In this document: in pieces, positions 9,631-18,387 of the stretch
Layout of the letters: each line of letters opens with the position of its first letter
Position numbering within the stretch: position 1 is the stretch's first letter
Assembly: GCA_010365135.1 (NCBI GenBank)
Contig: JAAFGY010000009.1
Coordinates: 1-45,055 of the forward strand
Reading direction: 5' to 3'
Source of the DNA: Flavobacterium sp.
GTDB lineage: Bacteria; Bacteroidota; Bacteroidia; Flavobacteriales; Flavobacteriaceae
DNA: 45,055 nt
Position numbers and translations under genes: made by a program
The notes under the pieces: model-generated
Databases searched by the model: none
What the model was told of the DNA's origin: nothing
Seen by the model: the letters and a program-made list of their open reading frames with translations, nothing else

Positions 9631-9732
9631 CATCGTAAATCAAACATCATATATCAAACATCGTATATCAAACATCGGATATCAAACATCGGATATCAAA
9701 TATCGTATATCAAATATCGTAAATCAAATATT
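9631..9732. repeat. 14-bp tandem repeat, about 7.3 copies
   Basis: The unit ATCAAACATCGTAT is repeated head to tail with few changes (central CATCG becomes TATCG, final TAT becomes GAT or TAA). Full units begin at 9639, 9653, 9667, 9681, 9695 and 9709, with partial units at both ends. Each unit is itself two related heptamers, which links it to the 7-bp-periodic arrays elsewhere in the window. The array ends one base before the stop codon of the adaptor gene and fills the gap to the four-helix-bundle pseudogene. Confidence 0.92.
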
Positions 9733-9733
9733 A

Positions 9734-10792
9734 TTATTTCACTTTCACTTTTACGGCATCATCTTTTTTTAGCGACATTACACCGGTGGTCAACAATGTG
9801 TCACCAGTTTTTAGACCGGAAAGGACTAATATGGAGGCATCCGTTCTAGTGGCTGTTTCCACCATAATTTCTTTGACTTTACCCTTATTGGAAATAAGGA
9901 CTTTTTTTCCTTTTTGAACAGGAATAATGGCTTCCGATGGAATTACAATCGCATCTTTAATAATATCCAAGGGCAATTCGACATTAGCAAAAGTACCAGG
10001 CAACAGTTTTCCATCTTTGTTGTTGGCTATGGCACGCACTTGCAATGTTCTTGTTGCGATTTGAACTTCGGGTTCAATAGCATATATTTTGGCAGTATAT
10101 TTTTCCGTTGAACCCGCAACTGTAAAACTTAAATTGGAATTGGGTCTTACTTGATTGGCATATTTTTCAGGAATGGAAAAAGTAATTTTTAATTTACTGA
10201 TGTTGATTAGTTTGGCAACCAAAAGGCTAGGAGTTATGTAGGTTCCCGGCGAAATAGAACGCAATCCAACCTTTCCAGAAAAAGGTGCTTTTACTGAAGT
10301 TTTGGCAATTTGTGCTTGAATTAATTGGATTTGGGCTTGTGCCAATTTGAAATCGGCTCTGGCAACATCATATTCTTCTTGGCTAATGGCTTCTTTTTGA
10401 AGTAATAGTTTGGCTCTTCTTTCATTTTCTGAAGCCAATCCTTGTTTGGTTTTGGCTTGCGCCAATTGTGCTCTTAACTCCAAATCATTCACCTTGAAAA
10501 GCAATTGCCCTTTGCTGACATTGCTTCCTTCTTGAAAATTGATACTTTCTACAATTCCTGAAACCTCGGAACGAATTTCAACCTGTTCATTGGCTTCAAT
10601 GGAACCAGAAAGCGAGAGATTATTGTCGAAAGTTTGCGTGTGCACAACAACTCCACTAACGGTCATAACTTTGTTTTTTCCGTCTTTACCTTTGGGATCC
10701 TCATTTTTATTTTTGTTTGAAGCAATTCTATAAGCGATAAAAGCCCCGAAACCAATTATTAGCAGGCTATAAACGATATGTTTTATTTTCAT
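9734..10792 (-). CDS. Efflux RND transporter periplasmic adaptor subunit (HlyD/MFP family)
   Basis: This periplasmic protein bridges the RND permease and the TolC channel. The 352 residues are normal. The N-terminus is a single membrane anchor or uncleaved signal (IVYSLLIIGFGAFIAYRIA). A lipoyl half-motif follows (GSIEANEQVEIRSEVSGIV, EGSNVSKGQLLFKVND), then an alpha-hairpin coiled coil at about 110-165 and the second lipoyl half (VKAPFSGKVGLRSISPGTYI). Beta-barrel and membrane-proximal domains complete it (LLPGTFANVELPL, VIPSEAIIP). It is the first gene of the operon and has its own promoter. No regulator gene is adjacent. Confidence 0.92.
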   Translation of the reverse strand: MKIKHIVYSLLIIGFGAFIAYRIASNKNKNEDPKGKDGKNKVMTVSGVVVHTQTFDNNLSLSGSIEANEQVEIRSEVSGIVESINFQEGSNVSKGQLLFKVNDLELRAQLAQAKTKQGLASENERRAKLLLQKEAISQEEYDVARADFKLAQAQIQLIQAQIAKTSVKAPFSGKVGLRSISPGTYITPSLLVAKLINISKLKITFSIPEKYANQVRPNSNLSFTVAGSTEKYTAKIYAIEPEVQIATRTLQVRAIANNKDGKLLPGTFANVELPLDIIKDAIVIPSEAIIPVQKGKKVLISNKGKVKEIMVETATRTDASILVLSGLKTGDTLLTTGVMSLKKDDAVKVKVK

Positions 10793-10804
10793 AATTTATT
10801 TGAA

Positions 10805-10826
10805 AAAGTGAGACTACATTTCACTT
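10805..10826. promoter_or_regulatory. Inverted repeat in the efflux operon leader, possible operator
   Basis: AAGTGA and TCACTT arms separated by nine bases lie between the predicted transcription start and the adaptor start codon. The symmetry and position would suit a repressor site, but the arms are only 6 bp and no regulator gene is nearby, so this is inference. Confidence 0.35.
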
Positions 10827-10842
10827 GTTAAAGTTAAAAAGA

Positions 10843-10875
10843 CAAATTTAGGTGTTAGAATTTTGAATAGTGAAA
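10843..10875 (-). promoter_or_regulatory. Promoter of the RND efflux operon
   Basis: The minus strand shows TTTC, 21 bases, then TAAATTTG, fitting the Bacteroidota -33/-7 pattern with one mismatch in the -33 box. The -7 box lies about 50 bases upstream of the adaptor start. The remaining sequence up to the recG stop at 11044 is AT-rich without recognisable features. Confidence 0.6.
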
Positions 10876-11043
10876 CTTTTGCTAATTATTTAGTACTTAT
10901 AAGCAAATATTAATATTCGAAAAAAACAGCGTAACCCTAAGACATTAAAAATGTAAAATAGTTTAAATTTAATTCTTAAAAAAAGGTTTTTATCTATCTC
11001 TTTGCGAAGTAAATCCATGTTATTAATTTACTAATCAGGAAGT

Positions 11044-13152
11044 TTAACTAATATAATTCCAAATATTTTTCTTTTTGGTCAATTCAATATAAGTGGCTCG
11101 CAAAATAGCATTTTCGGGTTTTTGCATTGGTGCATCCTCCTTCAAAATTTGCAAGGCATAATTTCGTGCCAATATCAAAATATCACGATCGCGAACAATA
11201 TCGGCAATTTGAAGATTCAAGACACCACTTTGTTGCGTTCCCATCAAATCGCCAGGACCACGTAATTTTAAATCGACTTCGGCAATTTCGAAACCATCGT
11301 TTGTTCCGACCATCGTTTCCATTCGGGTTTTGCTGTCGGCACTTAATTTGTGGCTCGTCATCAGGATGCAATAACTTTGTTCCGCACCACGACCCACGCG
11401 ACCTCGCAGTTGATGGAGTTGCGACAATCCAAAACGTTCCGCACTTTCTATAATCATTACGCTCGCATTCGGAATATTCACGCCCACTTCAATCACGGTG
11501 GTGGCTACCATAATATTGGTTTTTCCTTCTGCAAAACGTTTCATTTCGGCATCTTTATCGGCCGGTTTCATTTTTCCGTGAAGGATGGAAATGGCATATT
11601 GTGGCAATGGAAAATCACGGGAAATACTTTCGTAACCGTCCATTAAATCCTTCAAATCCATAGTTTTCGATTCCTCAATTAACGGATAAACGATATAAAT
11701 TTGTCTTCCAAGGGCAATTTCGTCCCGAATGAATTTCCATACTTTCAGGCGATTGCTGTCAAATCGATGCACGGTTTGAATGGGTTTTCGTCCCGGAGGT
11801 AATTCGTCAATGACTGAAATATCCAAATCACCATACAAACTCATTGCCAAAGTTCGTGGAATAGGAGTGGCAGTCATCACCAAAACGTGTGGGGGAATTT
11901 CGTTTTTCTTCCACAATTTCGATCGTTGTTCCACTCCAAAACGATGTTGCTCGTCTATCACGGCCAAACCCAAGTTTTGAAATTTTACCTTGTCTTCCAA
12001 TAAAGCGTGTGTGCCAATCAGGATATGTAAACTGCCGTTTTCCAGTTCTTCGTGTATGATTCTTCTAGTTGCAATTTTAGTTGAACCAGTGAGTATTTTT
12101 ATATTGATATTCAATTCTTTGGCTAATTCTGACAAACCATTAAAATGTTGATTGGCTAAGATTTCTGTTGGCGCCATCAAACAAGATTGAAAACCGTTGT
12201 CCAAGGCAATCAGCATACTCATCAAAGCCACAATTGTTTTTCCAGAACCCACGTCGCCTTGCAGCAATCGGTTCATTTGGGCGTTGCTTCCCATATCGAT
12301 TCTGATTTCCTTGATGACTCTTTTTTGGGCATTCGTCAATTCAAAAGGCAAATGATTTTGGTAAAAATCATTGAAATAATCACCCACTTTTGTAAACGGA
12401 TGTCCTTTGATTTTGTGCTTCCGAATGAGATTTTTGGTAATTAATTGCAATTGGATATAAAACAATTCCTCAAATTTCAATCGGAATTGGGCTTTCGCCA
12501 ATGCTTCCGCGCTTTTTGGAAAATGAATGTTGAATAAAGCCGCATTTTTTGGCATCATTTTCAACTCAGAAATCAAATAATCGGGCAAGGTTTCAGCAAA
12601 TTTGGCTTGCGTTTCCTGAAACAATTGTTGCATCATTTTATTGATTACCCGATTCGAAATACCACGATTTGCCAAAGTTTCTGTCGATGGATAAACCGGT
12701 TGCATCGCCGATCGCAGGCTTTGTTCGTGTTCTGTCATCAATTCAATTTCGGGATGCGCCATATTGAAAGTATTTCCAAAAGAAGTACATTTTCCGAAAA
12801 TCACGCAGATTTCATTGAGTTTCAAACTCTCTCGAATCCATTTGTGACCTTGAAACCATACGAGTTCCATTTGACCTGTATCGTCGACAAAAGTAGCAAC
12901 CAATCGTTTCTGGTTTTTGCCAAATTCAACTGTTTTGATGTTGATGATTTTGCCAATGATTTGAACCTCTGCAATATTGTTTTGCAATTCGTTGATTTTA
13001 TAATACCGAGTTCTGTCAATGTATCGATTGGGAAAGAAATTGAGCAAATGACCGTACTTATGAATTCCCAATTCCTTGCGCAGCAAAGTCCCGCGGTTTG
13101 GACCGACGCCTTTGAGGTATTCGATGGGAGTTTCCAGAAGGTTTTGCTGCAT
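11044..13152 (-). CDS. recG: ATP-dependent DNA helicase RecG
   Basis: RecG remodels stalled replication forks and Holliday junctions. The ATG at 13152 is chosen because the N-terminus MQQNLLETPIEYLKGVGPNRG matches the family; the ORF-track start adds 14 residues unlike RecG. The 702-residue product is normal length. It has an N-terminal wedge/OB domain (about 60-170), then helicase motifs: I GDVGSGKTIVAL, II VIDEQHRFG (DEQH form), III MTATPIPRT. The C-terminal lobe carries ILHGKMKP, TTVIEVGVNIPNA and QLHQLRGRVGRG, with the RecG TRG-type motif in the region FEIAEVDLKLRGPGDLMGTQQSG. A TATCTTCG box at 13231-13238 on the same strand is a weak promoter candidate. Confidence 0.96.
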   Translation of the reverse strand: MQQNLLETPIEYLKGVGPNRGTLLRKELGIHKYGHLLNFFPNRYIDRTRYYKINELQNNIAEVQIIGKIINIKTVEFGKNQKRLVATFVDDTGQMELVWFQGHKWIRESLKLNEICVIFGKCTSFGNTFNMAHPEIELMTEHEQSLRSAMQPVYPSTETLANRGISNRVINKMMQQLFQETQAKFAETLPDYLISELKMMPKNAALFNIHFPKSAEALAKAQFRLKFEELFYIQLQLITKNLIRKHKIKGHPFTKVGDYFNDFYQNHLPFELTNAQKRVIKEIRIDMGSNAQMNRLLQGDVGSGKTIVALMSMLIALDNGFQSCLMAPTEILANQHFNGLSELAKELNINIKILTGSTKIATRRIIHEELENGSLHILIGTHALLEDKVKFQNLGLAVIDEQHRFGVEQRSKLWKKNEIPPHVLVMTATPIPRTLAMSLYGDLDISVIDELPPGRKPIQTVHRFDSNRLKVWKFIRDEIALGRQIYIVYPLIEESKTMDLKDLMDGYESISRDFPLPQYAISILHGKMKPADKDAEMKRFAEGKTNIMVATTVIEVGVNIPNASVMIIESAERFGLSQLHQLRGRVGRGAEQSYCILMTSHKLSADSKTRMETMVGTNDGFEIAEVDLKLRGPGDLMGTQQSGVLNLQIADIVRDRDILILARNYALQILKEDAPMQKPENAILRATYIELTKKKNIWNYIS

Positions 13153-13325
13153 GCTGTTAAATAGGACACTGATGAAACGGATTTGCCAAAACAAAAACGC
13201 AGATAAAAACGGATTTTTAATTTAATGAAGCGAAGATAGTTTTTTGTTTGGAAAATAAGAAATTGTAATTTATGAATTGCCGTTGGTTTTAACTAATGCC
13301 AATTTTAAAATTGGAAATACAGGAA

Positions 13326-13358
13326 TTAGAAAATGATTAAAGTAAATAGGTATCTTTG
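13326..13358 (+). promoter_or_regulatory. Promoter of the DUF1697 gene
   Basis: TTAG, 21 bases, then TATCTTTG, a good -7 box with an imperfect -33 box. The box ends about 20 bases before the ATG. Confidence 0.55.
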
Positions 13359-13378
13359 AAAAATAAAATTACAAATAA

Positions 13379-13924
13379 ATGACAACCCATCTCGCACTCC
13401 TTCGTGGCATCAATGTTTCTGGTCACAATATGATAAAAATGGAGGCTTTGAAAACCACTTTAGAAGCCATTGGTTTCGAAAATGTGCAAACCTATATTCA
13501 ATCCGGAAATGTTTTTGTGGATACAGAGGATGAAAATGCTGCTGCTGTTGGTTTCAAAATCAAGCAAGAAATTTTTAAGGCTTTTGGTCATGAAGTTCCA
13601 ATTGTGGTCATTGGAAAACATGATTTAGAAACTTGTTTGAAGAACAATCCTTTTTTGAAAGAAAAAGAAGTTGATACTAAAAAATTATATGTAGCTTTTG
13701 TTTCCACAACCTTGCGAAGCGACAGCATCAATGATTTGAAAATCAGTCAATTTAGACCCGATGAAGCCAGTATTGATGCCGACAGAATTTACATTAAATA
13801 TGCCGTTGGAGCAGGAAAAACAAGGTTTGACCAAAAATACATTGAAAAGAAATTGAACGTTACAGCAACCATTCGGAATTGGAAAACCGTAACGCAATTG
13901 TTGAAATTATACAAGGAAAGATAA
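13379..13924 (+). CDS. DUF1697 domain-containing protein
   Basis: This is a small cytoplasmic protein of unknown function. The N-terminal signature LLRGINVSGHNMIKMEAL, followed by LEAIGFENVQTYIQSGNVFV, is diagnostic of DUF1697. The C-terminal part (GKTRFDQKYIEKKLNVTATIRNWKTV) also matches, and the 181 residues are the usual length. It is monocistronic, with its own promoter, and lies convergent with the next gene. No function can be inferred from its neighbours (recG on one side, an unknown membrane protein on the other). Confidence 0.88.
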   Translation: MTTHLALLRGINVSGHNMIKMEALKTTLEAIGFENVQTYIQSGNVFVDTEDENAAAVGFKIKQEIFKAFGHEVPIVVIGKHDLETCLKNNPFLKEKEVDTKKLYVAFVSTTLRSDSINDLKISQFRPDEASIDADRIYIKYAVGAGKTRFDQKYIEKKLNVTATIRNWKTVTQLLKLYKER

Positions 13925-13998
13925 TACAAAAAAATCAGTAAAAATCAGTTTAATCCGTGTTATCCGTAGCTGAAAAACTAGAGCTAGCGACATATAAT

Positions 13999-14520
13999 TT
14001 ACCACAATTGTCCTACTTCATTTTTAATGAACGCTAAAGCGGCGTTACTTGGTGAAGTTTTCTCCAATAAATCACCCAAAATTACTTCTCGCAATTGATT
14101 GGCATCAGCCGCTTTTTCGTTCTTTGTAGCCAGACGTATCATTTGAATTGTGGCATTTTTGGCAGTGGTGATTATGGACCAACATTCATCTGAAATGTAG
14201 ATTTGTTGGGATAAATTGTGTTCGAATTCTTGTTCCACTTGTGCAATTACATAATTGGCATACTCATTTTTATCTTCGGAAATTGGCGTAATTCTCACCA
14301 AAAGTTGACTTGGATTAATGCGCTCCATAAACAAAGTGATTCGCTCGTAGGCCTGTAAACGCAATGGTAAAGTGTCTTTTCTATTGTCTTTTTGCAACAA
14401 CCATCTTCGGGTATTTAGTTGGTCTTTGAAATATGATCCAAATAAAAAGTACGCAACTCCTCCGGTAATTAAGGAAGGCAGCGTGTAAGCAAGTATTTCA
14501 ATTATTTTTGTGGAATCCAT
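13999..14520 (-). CDS. Membrane-anchored protein of unknown function
   Basis: I do not recognise the function of this 173-residue protein. It has one N-terminal TM helix (ILAYTLPSLITGGVAYFLFGSYF), then a basic stretch (NTRRWLLQKDNRKDTLPLRLQAYERI) and a mostly helical soluble part ending EVGQLW. The motif PLRLQAYERITLFMERI suggests a conserved cytoplasmic helical domain. The start ATG at 14520 places the TM helix about nine residues in. Proteins of this kind appear to be common in Flavobacteria (from memory, not checked). It is divergent from the TauE/SafE gene. Confidence 0.75.
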   Translation of the reverse strand: MDSTKIIEILAYTLPSLITGGVAYFLFGSYFKDQLNTRRWLLQKDNRKDTLPLRLQAYERITLFMERINPSQLLVRITPISEDKNEYANYVIAQVEQEFEHNLSQQIYISDECWSIITTAKNATIQMIRLATKNEKAADANQLREVILGDLLEKTSPSNAALAFIKNEVGQLW

Positions 14521-14592
14521 TTGATATTTTAGATTTTTATTTAAAATTTTCTAACCAAAGACAAATTAACGAATAAACAAATAAACTTATAT

Positions 14593-14600
14593 TACATTTG
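14593..14600 (+). promoter_or_regulatory. -7 box of the TauE/SafE gene promoter
   Basis: TACATTTG matches TAnnTTTG and ends 17 bases before the ATG at 14618. No clear -33 box is visible at the expected distance. Confidence 0.45.
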
Positions 14601-14617
14601 GTGAAATTTTATAAAAA

Positions 14618-15385
14618 ATGGAATCGTACATCATAATTTTGCTTTGTCTGGCAGCTTTTATTGCTGGATTTATTGATGCTATCGTTGGTGGAGGCGGGTT
14701 AATCCAAACACCAGTTGGATTGATTTTGTTGCCCAATCTTCCCGTTTCTACCGTTATTGGCTCCTTAAAAATACCTGCTTTTAGTGGAACATCCTTTGCC
14801 GCATATCAATACTTGAAAAAGGTAGATATGAACTGGAAATTATTGGCTATTATGATGATTTTGGCATTTCCATCTGCCTTTTTGGGTTCAACTTTATTGA
14901 CTTATGTGAGCAATGATTTTATGAAACCTTTATTACTCGTTGTTCTTTCCCTTTTAGTGGTTTATACTTATGCAAAGAAAAATTTCGGACAACATATCGT
15001 AAAAACACATTCCGCTAGAACTCAGGTTTTTTATGCCGTGATGATCAGTTTTGTTGTTGGTTTTTATGACGGATTTATTGGGCCAGGAACAGGCAGTTTT
15101 CTGGTTTTGGCTTTTATTGCCTTGATGGGATTTGATTTTTTGCATGCTTCCGCCAATGCAAAAATGGTGAATTTGGCGACCAATTTTGGGTCTATTTGCT
15201 TGTTTATGTTGAAAGGGAAAATTATTTGGGCGATTGCTATTCCTATGGCTTGCTGCAATGCTTTTGGGGGTTGGTTGGGTGCAAAATTAGCCATCAACAA
15301 AGGAAATAAGTTCATCCGAATCTTCTTTTTGGTAGTTGTTGTCGGAACCTTGATTCGGTTTGCGTATGATGTTTTTTATAAATAG
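14618..15385 (+). CDS. TauE/SafE (TSUP) family inner-membrane exporter
   Basis: Members of this family are inner-membrane proteins thought to move sulfur-containing or other organic anions. The 255 residues hold about eight hydrophobic segments in two related halves. Each half carries the family's glycine-rich loop: GFIDAIVGGGGLIQTP in the first and GFYDGFIGPGTGSFLVLAF in the second. Substrate cannot be predicted, and no sulfur-metabolism genes are nearby. A hairpin with a repeated CCTCAAAGGTTT sequence follows the stop codon. Confidence 0.88.
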   Translation: MESYIIILLCLAAFIAGFIDAIVGGGGLIQTPVGLILLPNLPVSTVIGSLKIPAFSGTSFAAYQYLKKVDMNWKLLAIMMILAFPSAFLGSTLLTYVSNDFMKPLLLVVLSLLVVYTYAKKNFGQHIVKTHSARTQVFYAVMISFVVGFYDGFIGPGTGSFLVLAFIALMGFDFLHASANAKMVNLATNFGSICLFMLKGKIIWAIAIPMACCNAFGGWLGAKLAINKGNKFIRIFFLVVVVGTLIRFAYDVFYK

Positions 15386-15424
15386 AAAATATTATATTTA
15401 GTTCCAAAATCGATGTTTTCGTAA

Positions 15425-15459
15425 AGACCTCAAAGGTTTAAAAAAAACCTTTGAGGTCT
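15425..15459. terminator. Hairpin downstream of the TauE/SafE gene
   Basis: AGACCTCAAAGGTT pairs perfectly with AACCTTTGAGGTCT around an A-rich loop. It lacks a clear T tail on the plus strand, so termination strength is uncertain. The core is shared with the hairpin at 26525-26559. Confidence 0.6.
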
Positions 15460-15527
15460 GTCAATTCCCTAAAGCATAAAATTTATTTTTTATTTTTTTA
15501 ATAAAACGACATTCATTCTTAAATCCT

Positions 15528-15535
15528 TATTTTTG
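15528..15535 (+). promoter_or_regulatory. -7 box of the uvrD/pcrA promoter
   Basis: TATTTTTG matches TAnnTTTG and lies 19 bases upstream of the ATG. The -33 region is AT-rich without a clear TTTG. Confidence 0.45.
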
Positions 15536-15554
15536 CATTCAACAGAAAATTTTT

Positions 15555-17888
15555 ATGCGCAAATACATCGACCAACTTAACGAAGCCCAACGCGAACCCG
15601 TACTCCAAAAAGATGGCCCAATGATTATAATTGCTGGTGCGGGCTCGGGAAAAACGCGTGTATTGACCATTCGAATCGCTTATTTGATGAGTTTGGGTGT
15701 GGATGCATTTAGTATTTTGGCGCTTACATTTACCAATAAAGCGGCGCGCGAAATGAAAAAACGTATCTCCGATATTGTGGGTTCCAACGAAGCCAAAAAT
15801 CTTTGGATGGGAACTTTTCACTCGGTTTTTGCTCGAATTCTACGTTCCGAAGCCGATAAATTGGGTTATCCTTCCAACTTCACGATTTATGATTCCCAAG
15901 ATTCTGTTCGAGCGATTTCGGCGATTATTAAAGAAATGCAACTGGATCGAGATGTTTACAAACCAAAACAGGTTTTAAGTCGAATCTCTTCTTATAAAAA
16001 TAGTTTAATTACTGTAAAGGCTTACTTCAATAATCCCGAATTGCAAGAGCAAGACGCGATGAGCAAAAAGCCTCGTTTGGGCGAAATTTACCAAAATTAT
16101 GTTGATCGTTGTTTCAAGGCTGGCGCAATGGATTTTGATGATTTGTTGTTGAAGACCAATGAATTATTGACTCGCTTTCCGGAAGTTTTGGCGAAATATC
16201 AGAATCGTTTTCGTTATATTTTAGTCGATGAGTACCAAGATACCAACCATTCACAGTATTTGATTGTTCGTGCTTTATCGGATAAATTTCAAAATATTTG
16301 TGTCGTTGGTGATGATGCACAAAGCATTTATGCCTTTCGTGGTGCCAATATCAACAACATCCTGAATTTCCAAAAAGATTACGAAGGCGTGAAAACCTTT
16401 CGATTAGAACAAAATTACCGTTCCACCAAAAATATTGTGGAAGCGGCAAATACCATAATTGACAAGAATAAAACCAAACTTGACAAGATTGTTTGGACAG
16501 CCAATGATTTTGGTCCAAAAATAAAAGTGCATCGCAGTTTAACCGATGCCGAAGAAGGGCGTTTTGTAGCCAGCACGATTTTCGAACAAAAGATGCAAAA
16601 CCAAATGATGAATGGGCAATTTGCCATCTTGTATCGCACCAATGCACAATCCCGTGCTATGGAAGATGCGTTGAGAAAACGCGATATTCCGTATCGAATT
16701 TACGGAGGTTTGTCTTTTTATCAACGAAAAGAAATTAAGGATGTTTTGTGTTATTTGCGTTTGGTGATCAATCCAAAAGATGAGGAAGCATTAGTTCGAG
16801 TGATCAATTATCCGGCTCGTGGAATAGGGGATACAACGGTTGAAAAACTGACAGTTGCGGCCAATCATTACAAGCGTTCCATCTTTGAAGTCATGCAGAA
16901 TATTGACAAAATCGACTTGAAATTGAACTCGGGAACGAAACAAAAACTACAAGATTTTGTGACAATGATTCAGAGTTTTCAGGTGATTAACGAAAATCAA
17001 GATGCGTTTTATATTACCGATCACGTGGCAAAAAAAACAGGATTGGTTCAAGAATTAAAGAAAGATGCGACTCCAGAAGGAATGGCAAAAATCCAAAATA
17101 TCGAGGAATTATTAAACGGTATCAAGGATTTTACCGAAGGTCAAAGAGAGATTGACGGAGCTCGTGGGGCTTTGTCCGAATTTATGGAAGACGTTGCTTT
17201 GGCAACTGATTTAGACAAGGACACTAGCGACGAAGATCGTGTTGCTTTGATGACGATTCACTTGGCAAAAGGTTTAGAGTTTCCGCACGTTTTTGTGGTG
17301 GGAATGGAAGAAGATTTGTTTCCAAGTGCGATGAGTATGAGTACCCGAAGCGAACTCGAAGAAGAACGTCGTTTGTTTTATGTCGCACTAACTCGTGCTG
17401 AACATCAGGCTTATTTGACTTATGCACAATCTCGATACCGTTGGGGGAAACTAACCGACAGCGAACCTTCACGTTTTATCGAAGAAATCGATGGACAGTA
17501 TTTAGAATATCTTACACCTGAAGAAAATAATTACCGCTATAAACCAATGATTGACAGCGATATTTTTGGCGATATTGATAAATCCAAATTGCGTTTGGCA
17601 AAACCAATAGCAGGAACACCGCCTAATTATGTTACGAATAACGAACTCAAATCGGAGATTACTGTCCGTAAATTAAAACCAGTTGCGAGCAATTCTTCTT
17701 CGGGAGCTGCCAATTTATTTGATAATAAGCTTGCAGCTGGAAATATTGTAATGCACGAGCGTTTTGGTAAAGGCGAAGTGTTAAACCTTGAAGGTGTTGG
17801 CGCAGACAAAAAAGCGGAGATTAAATTTGAAGTTGGAGGGATAAAAAAATTGTTGTTGCGTTTCGCAAAATTGGATGTTATAGGGTAG
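15555..17888 (+). CDS. UvrD/PcrA-type ATP-dependent 3'-5' DNA helicase
   Basis: This superfamily 1A helicase acts in excision repair and in clearing proteins or RNA polymerase from DNA. The 777 residues match PcrA/UvrD. The start is fixed by the family opening YIDQLNEAQREPV. Motifs in order: Q-motif LNEAQREPV; I GAGSGKTRVL; Ia LTFTNKAAREM; II ILVDEYQDTN; III VVGDDAQSIYAFRGA; IV LEQNYRST; V MTIHLAKGLEFPHVFVVGME; VI EERRLFYVALTRAE. A C-terminal tudor-like segment (VMHERFGKGEVLNLEG) is the RNA-polymerase-interaction type of fold found in PcrA/UvrD. The two paralogous names cannot be separated from sequence alone. Confidence 0.95.
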   Translation: MRKYIDQLNEAQREPVLQKDGPMIIIAGAGSGKTRVLTIRIAYLMSLGVDAFSILALTFTNKAAREMKKRISDIVGSNEAKNLWMGTFHSVFARILRSEADKLGYPSNFTIYDSQDSVRAISAIIKEMQLDRDVYKPKQVLSRISSYKNSLITVKAYFNNPELQEQDAMSKKPRLGEIYQNYVDRCFKAGAMDFDDLLLKTNELLTRFPEVLAKYQNRFRYILVDEYQDTNHSQYLIVRALSDKFQNICVVGDDAQSIYAFRGANINNILNFQKDYEGVKTFRLEQNYRSTKNIVEAANTIIDKNKTKLDKIVWTANDFGPKIKVHRSLTDAEEGRFVASTIFEQKMQNQMMNGQFAILYRTNAQSRAMEDALRKRDIPYRIYGGLSFYQRKEIKDVLCYLRLVINPKDEEALVRVINYPARGIGDTTVEKLTVAANHYKRSIFEVMQNIDKIDLKLNSGTKQKLQDFVTMIQSFQVINENQDAFYITDHVAKKTGLVQELKKDATPEGMAKIQNIEELLNGIKDFTEGQREIDGARGALSEFMEDVALATDLDKDTSDEDRVALMTIHLAKGLEFPHVFVVGMEEDLFPSAMSMSTRSELEEERRLFYVALTRAEHQAYLTYAQSRYRWGKLTDSEPSRFIEEIDGQYLEYLTPEENNYRYKPMIDSDIFGDIDKSKLRLAKPIAGTPPNYVTNNELKSEITVRKLKPVASNSSSGAANLFDNKLAAGNIVMHERFGKGEVLNLEGVGADKKAEIKFEVGGIKKLLLRFAKLDVIG

Positions 17889-17903
17889 AAGTTGTGTTTT
17901 TGC

Positions 17904-17963
17904 ACGTCTGTTCGAGTGTTTTATTAAAAATGCGACAGCTTTTTTAATAAAATGTATCGAGAA
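17904..17963 (+). repeat. REP-like palindrome, left copy (direct)
   Basis: TTCGAGTG, then a perfect 12-bp stem (TTTTATTAAAAA / TTTTTAATAAAA) around a GC-bearing loop TGCGACAGCT, then TGTATCGAGAA. The same ends and loop pattern recur in the copy at 18388-18450 (inverted) and, decayed, at 18289-18370. It lies between uvrD and the GIY-YIG gene. Confidence 0.85.
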
Positions 17964-17988
17964 TTATTTTAAGAAAAAGAGAAATAAT

Positions 17989-18282
17989 ATGAAACAGTCT
18001 TATGTTTATATTTTAAAATGTTCTGATAATTCTTATTACACCGGAGTTACAAGTAATTTAACTCGAAGACTTTTTCAACACGAAACAGCATTTTATCCAG
18101 ATTGTTACACAGCAAATAAAAGACCAGTTCATTTGGTTTATTATTGTGAATTCACCCATATTAATTTTGCAATTGATATTGAGAAGAAAATCAAAAAATG
18201 GTCAAGAGCAAAAAAAGAAGCTTTGATTAATGAAGAGTATGACAAACTTCCTAATTTAGCAAAGAAAAAGTTTAATAAATAA
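17989..18282 (+). CDS. GIY-YIG nuclease family protein
   Basis: This small single-domain protein of the GIY-YIG/UPF0213 (YhbQ-like) type has 97 residues, the usual size. The signature is split as YVYIL and YYTGVTSNLTRRLFQH, where the usual second triplet appears as TGVT. The catalytic arginine is the RR of LTRRLFQHE, and a glutamate lies in the C-terminal helix (DIEKKIKKWSRAKKEALI). Members have nuclease folds, some with proven DNA cleavage; the cellular role of this class is unclear. The gene lies among three REP-like palindromes, which suggests a functional link between nuclease and repeats. It sits between two housekeeping genes, which fits an insertion. Confidence 0.9.
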   Translation: MKQSYVYILKCSDNSYYTGVTSNLTRRLFQHETAFYPDCYTANKRPVHLVYYCEFTHINFAIDIEKKIKKWSRAKKEALINEEYDKLPNLAKKKFNK

Positions 18283-18288
18283 TCACTA

Positions 18289-18370
18289 GTCAGTTCGAGT
18301 AATTTTTAAAGCTAGACAAATATTGATTGAAAAAAGTAAGCGTTTTGCTTTAAAAAATGTATCAATAGCA
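18289..18370 (+). repeat. REP-like palindrome, decayed middle copy
   Basis: GTCAGTTCGAGTAATTTTTAAAGC at the left and GCTTTAAAAAATGTATCAA at the right keep the order and ends of the complete copies. The arms ATTTTTAAAGC and GCTTTAAAAAAT still pair, but the loop has grown to about 35 bases and the right end has lost the CGAGAA. Confidence 0.65.
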
Positions 18371-18387
18371 ATCCGTACAATAAAAAC

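Noticed and set aside
9631-9732. CRISPR-like array
   Set aside because: Units are 14 bp, contiguous and have no spacers; it is a plain tandem repeat.
12607-13169. Two overlapping ORFs over the recG start (plus 185 residues, minus 115 residues)
   Set aside because: Both are shadows of the recG N-terminal coding region; neither has family motifs or a start context.
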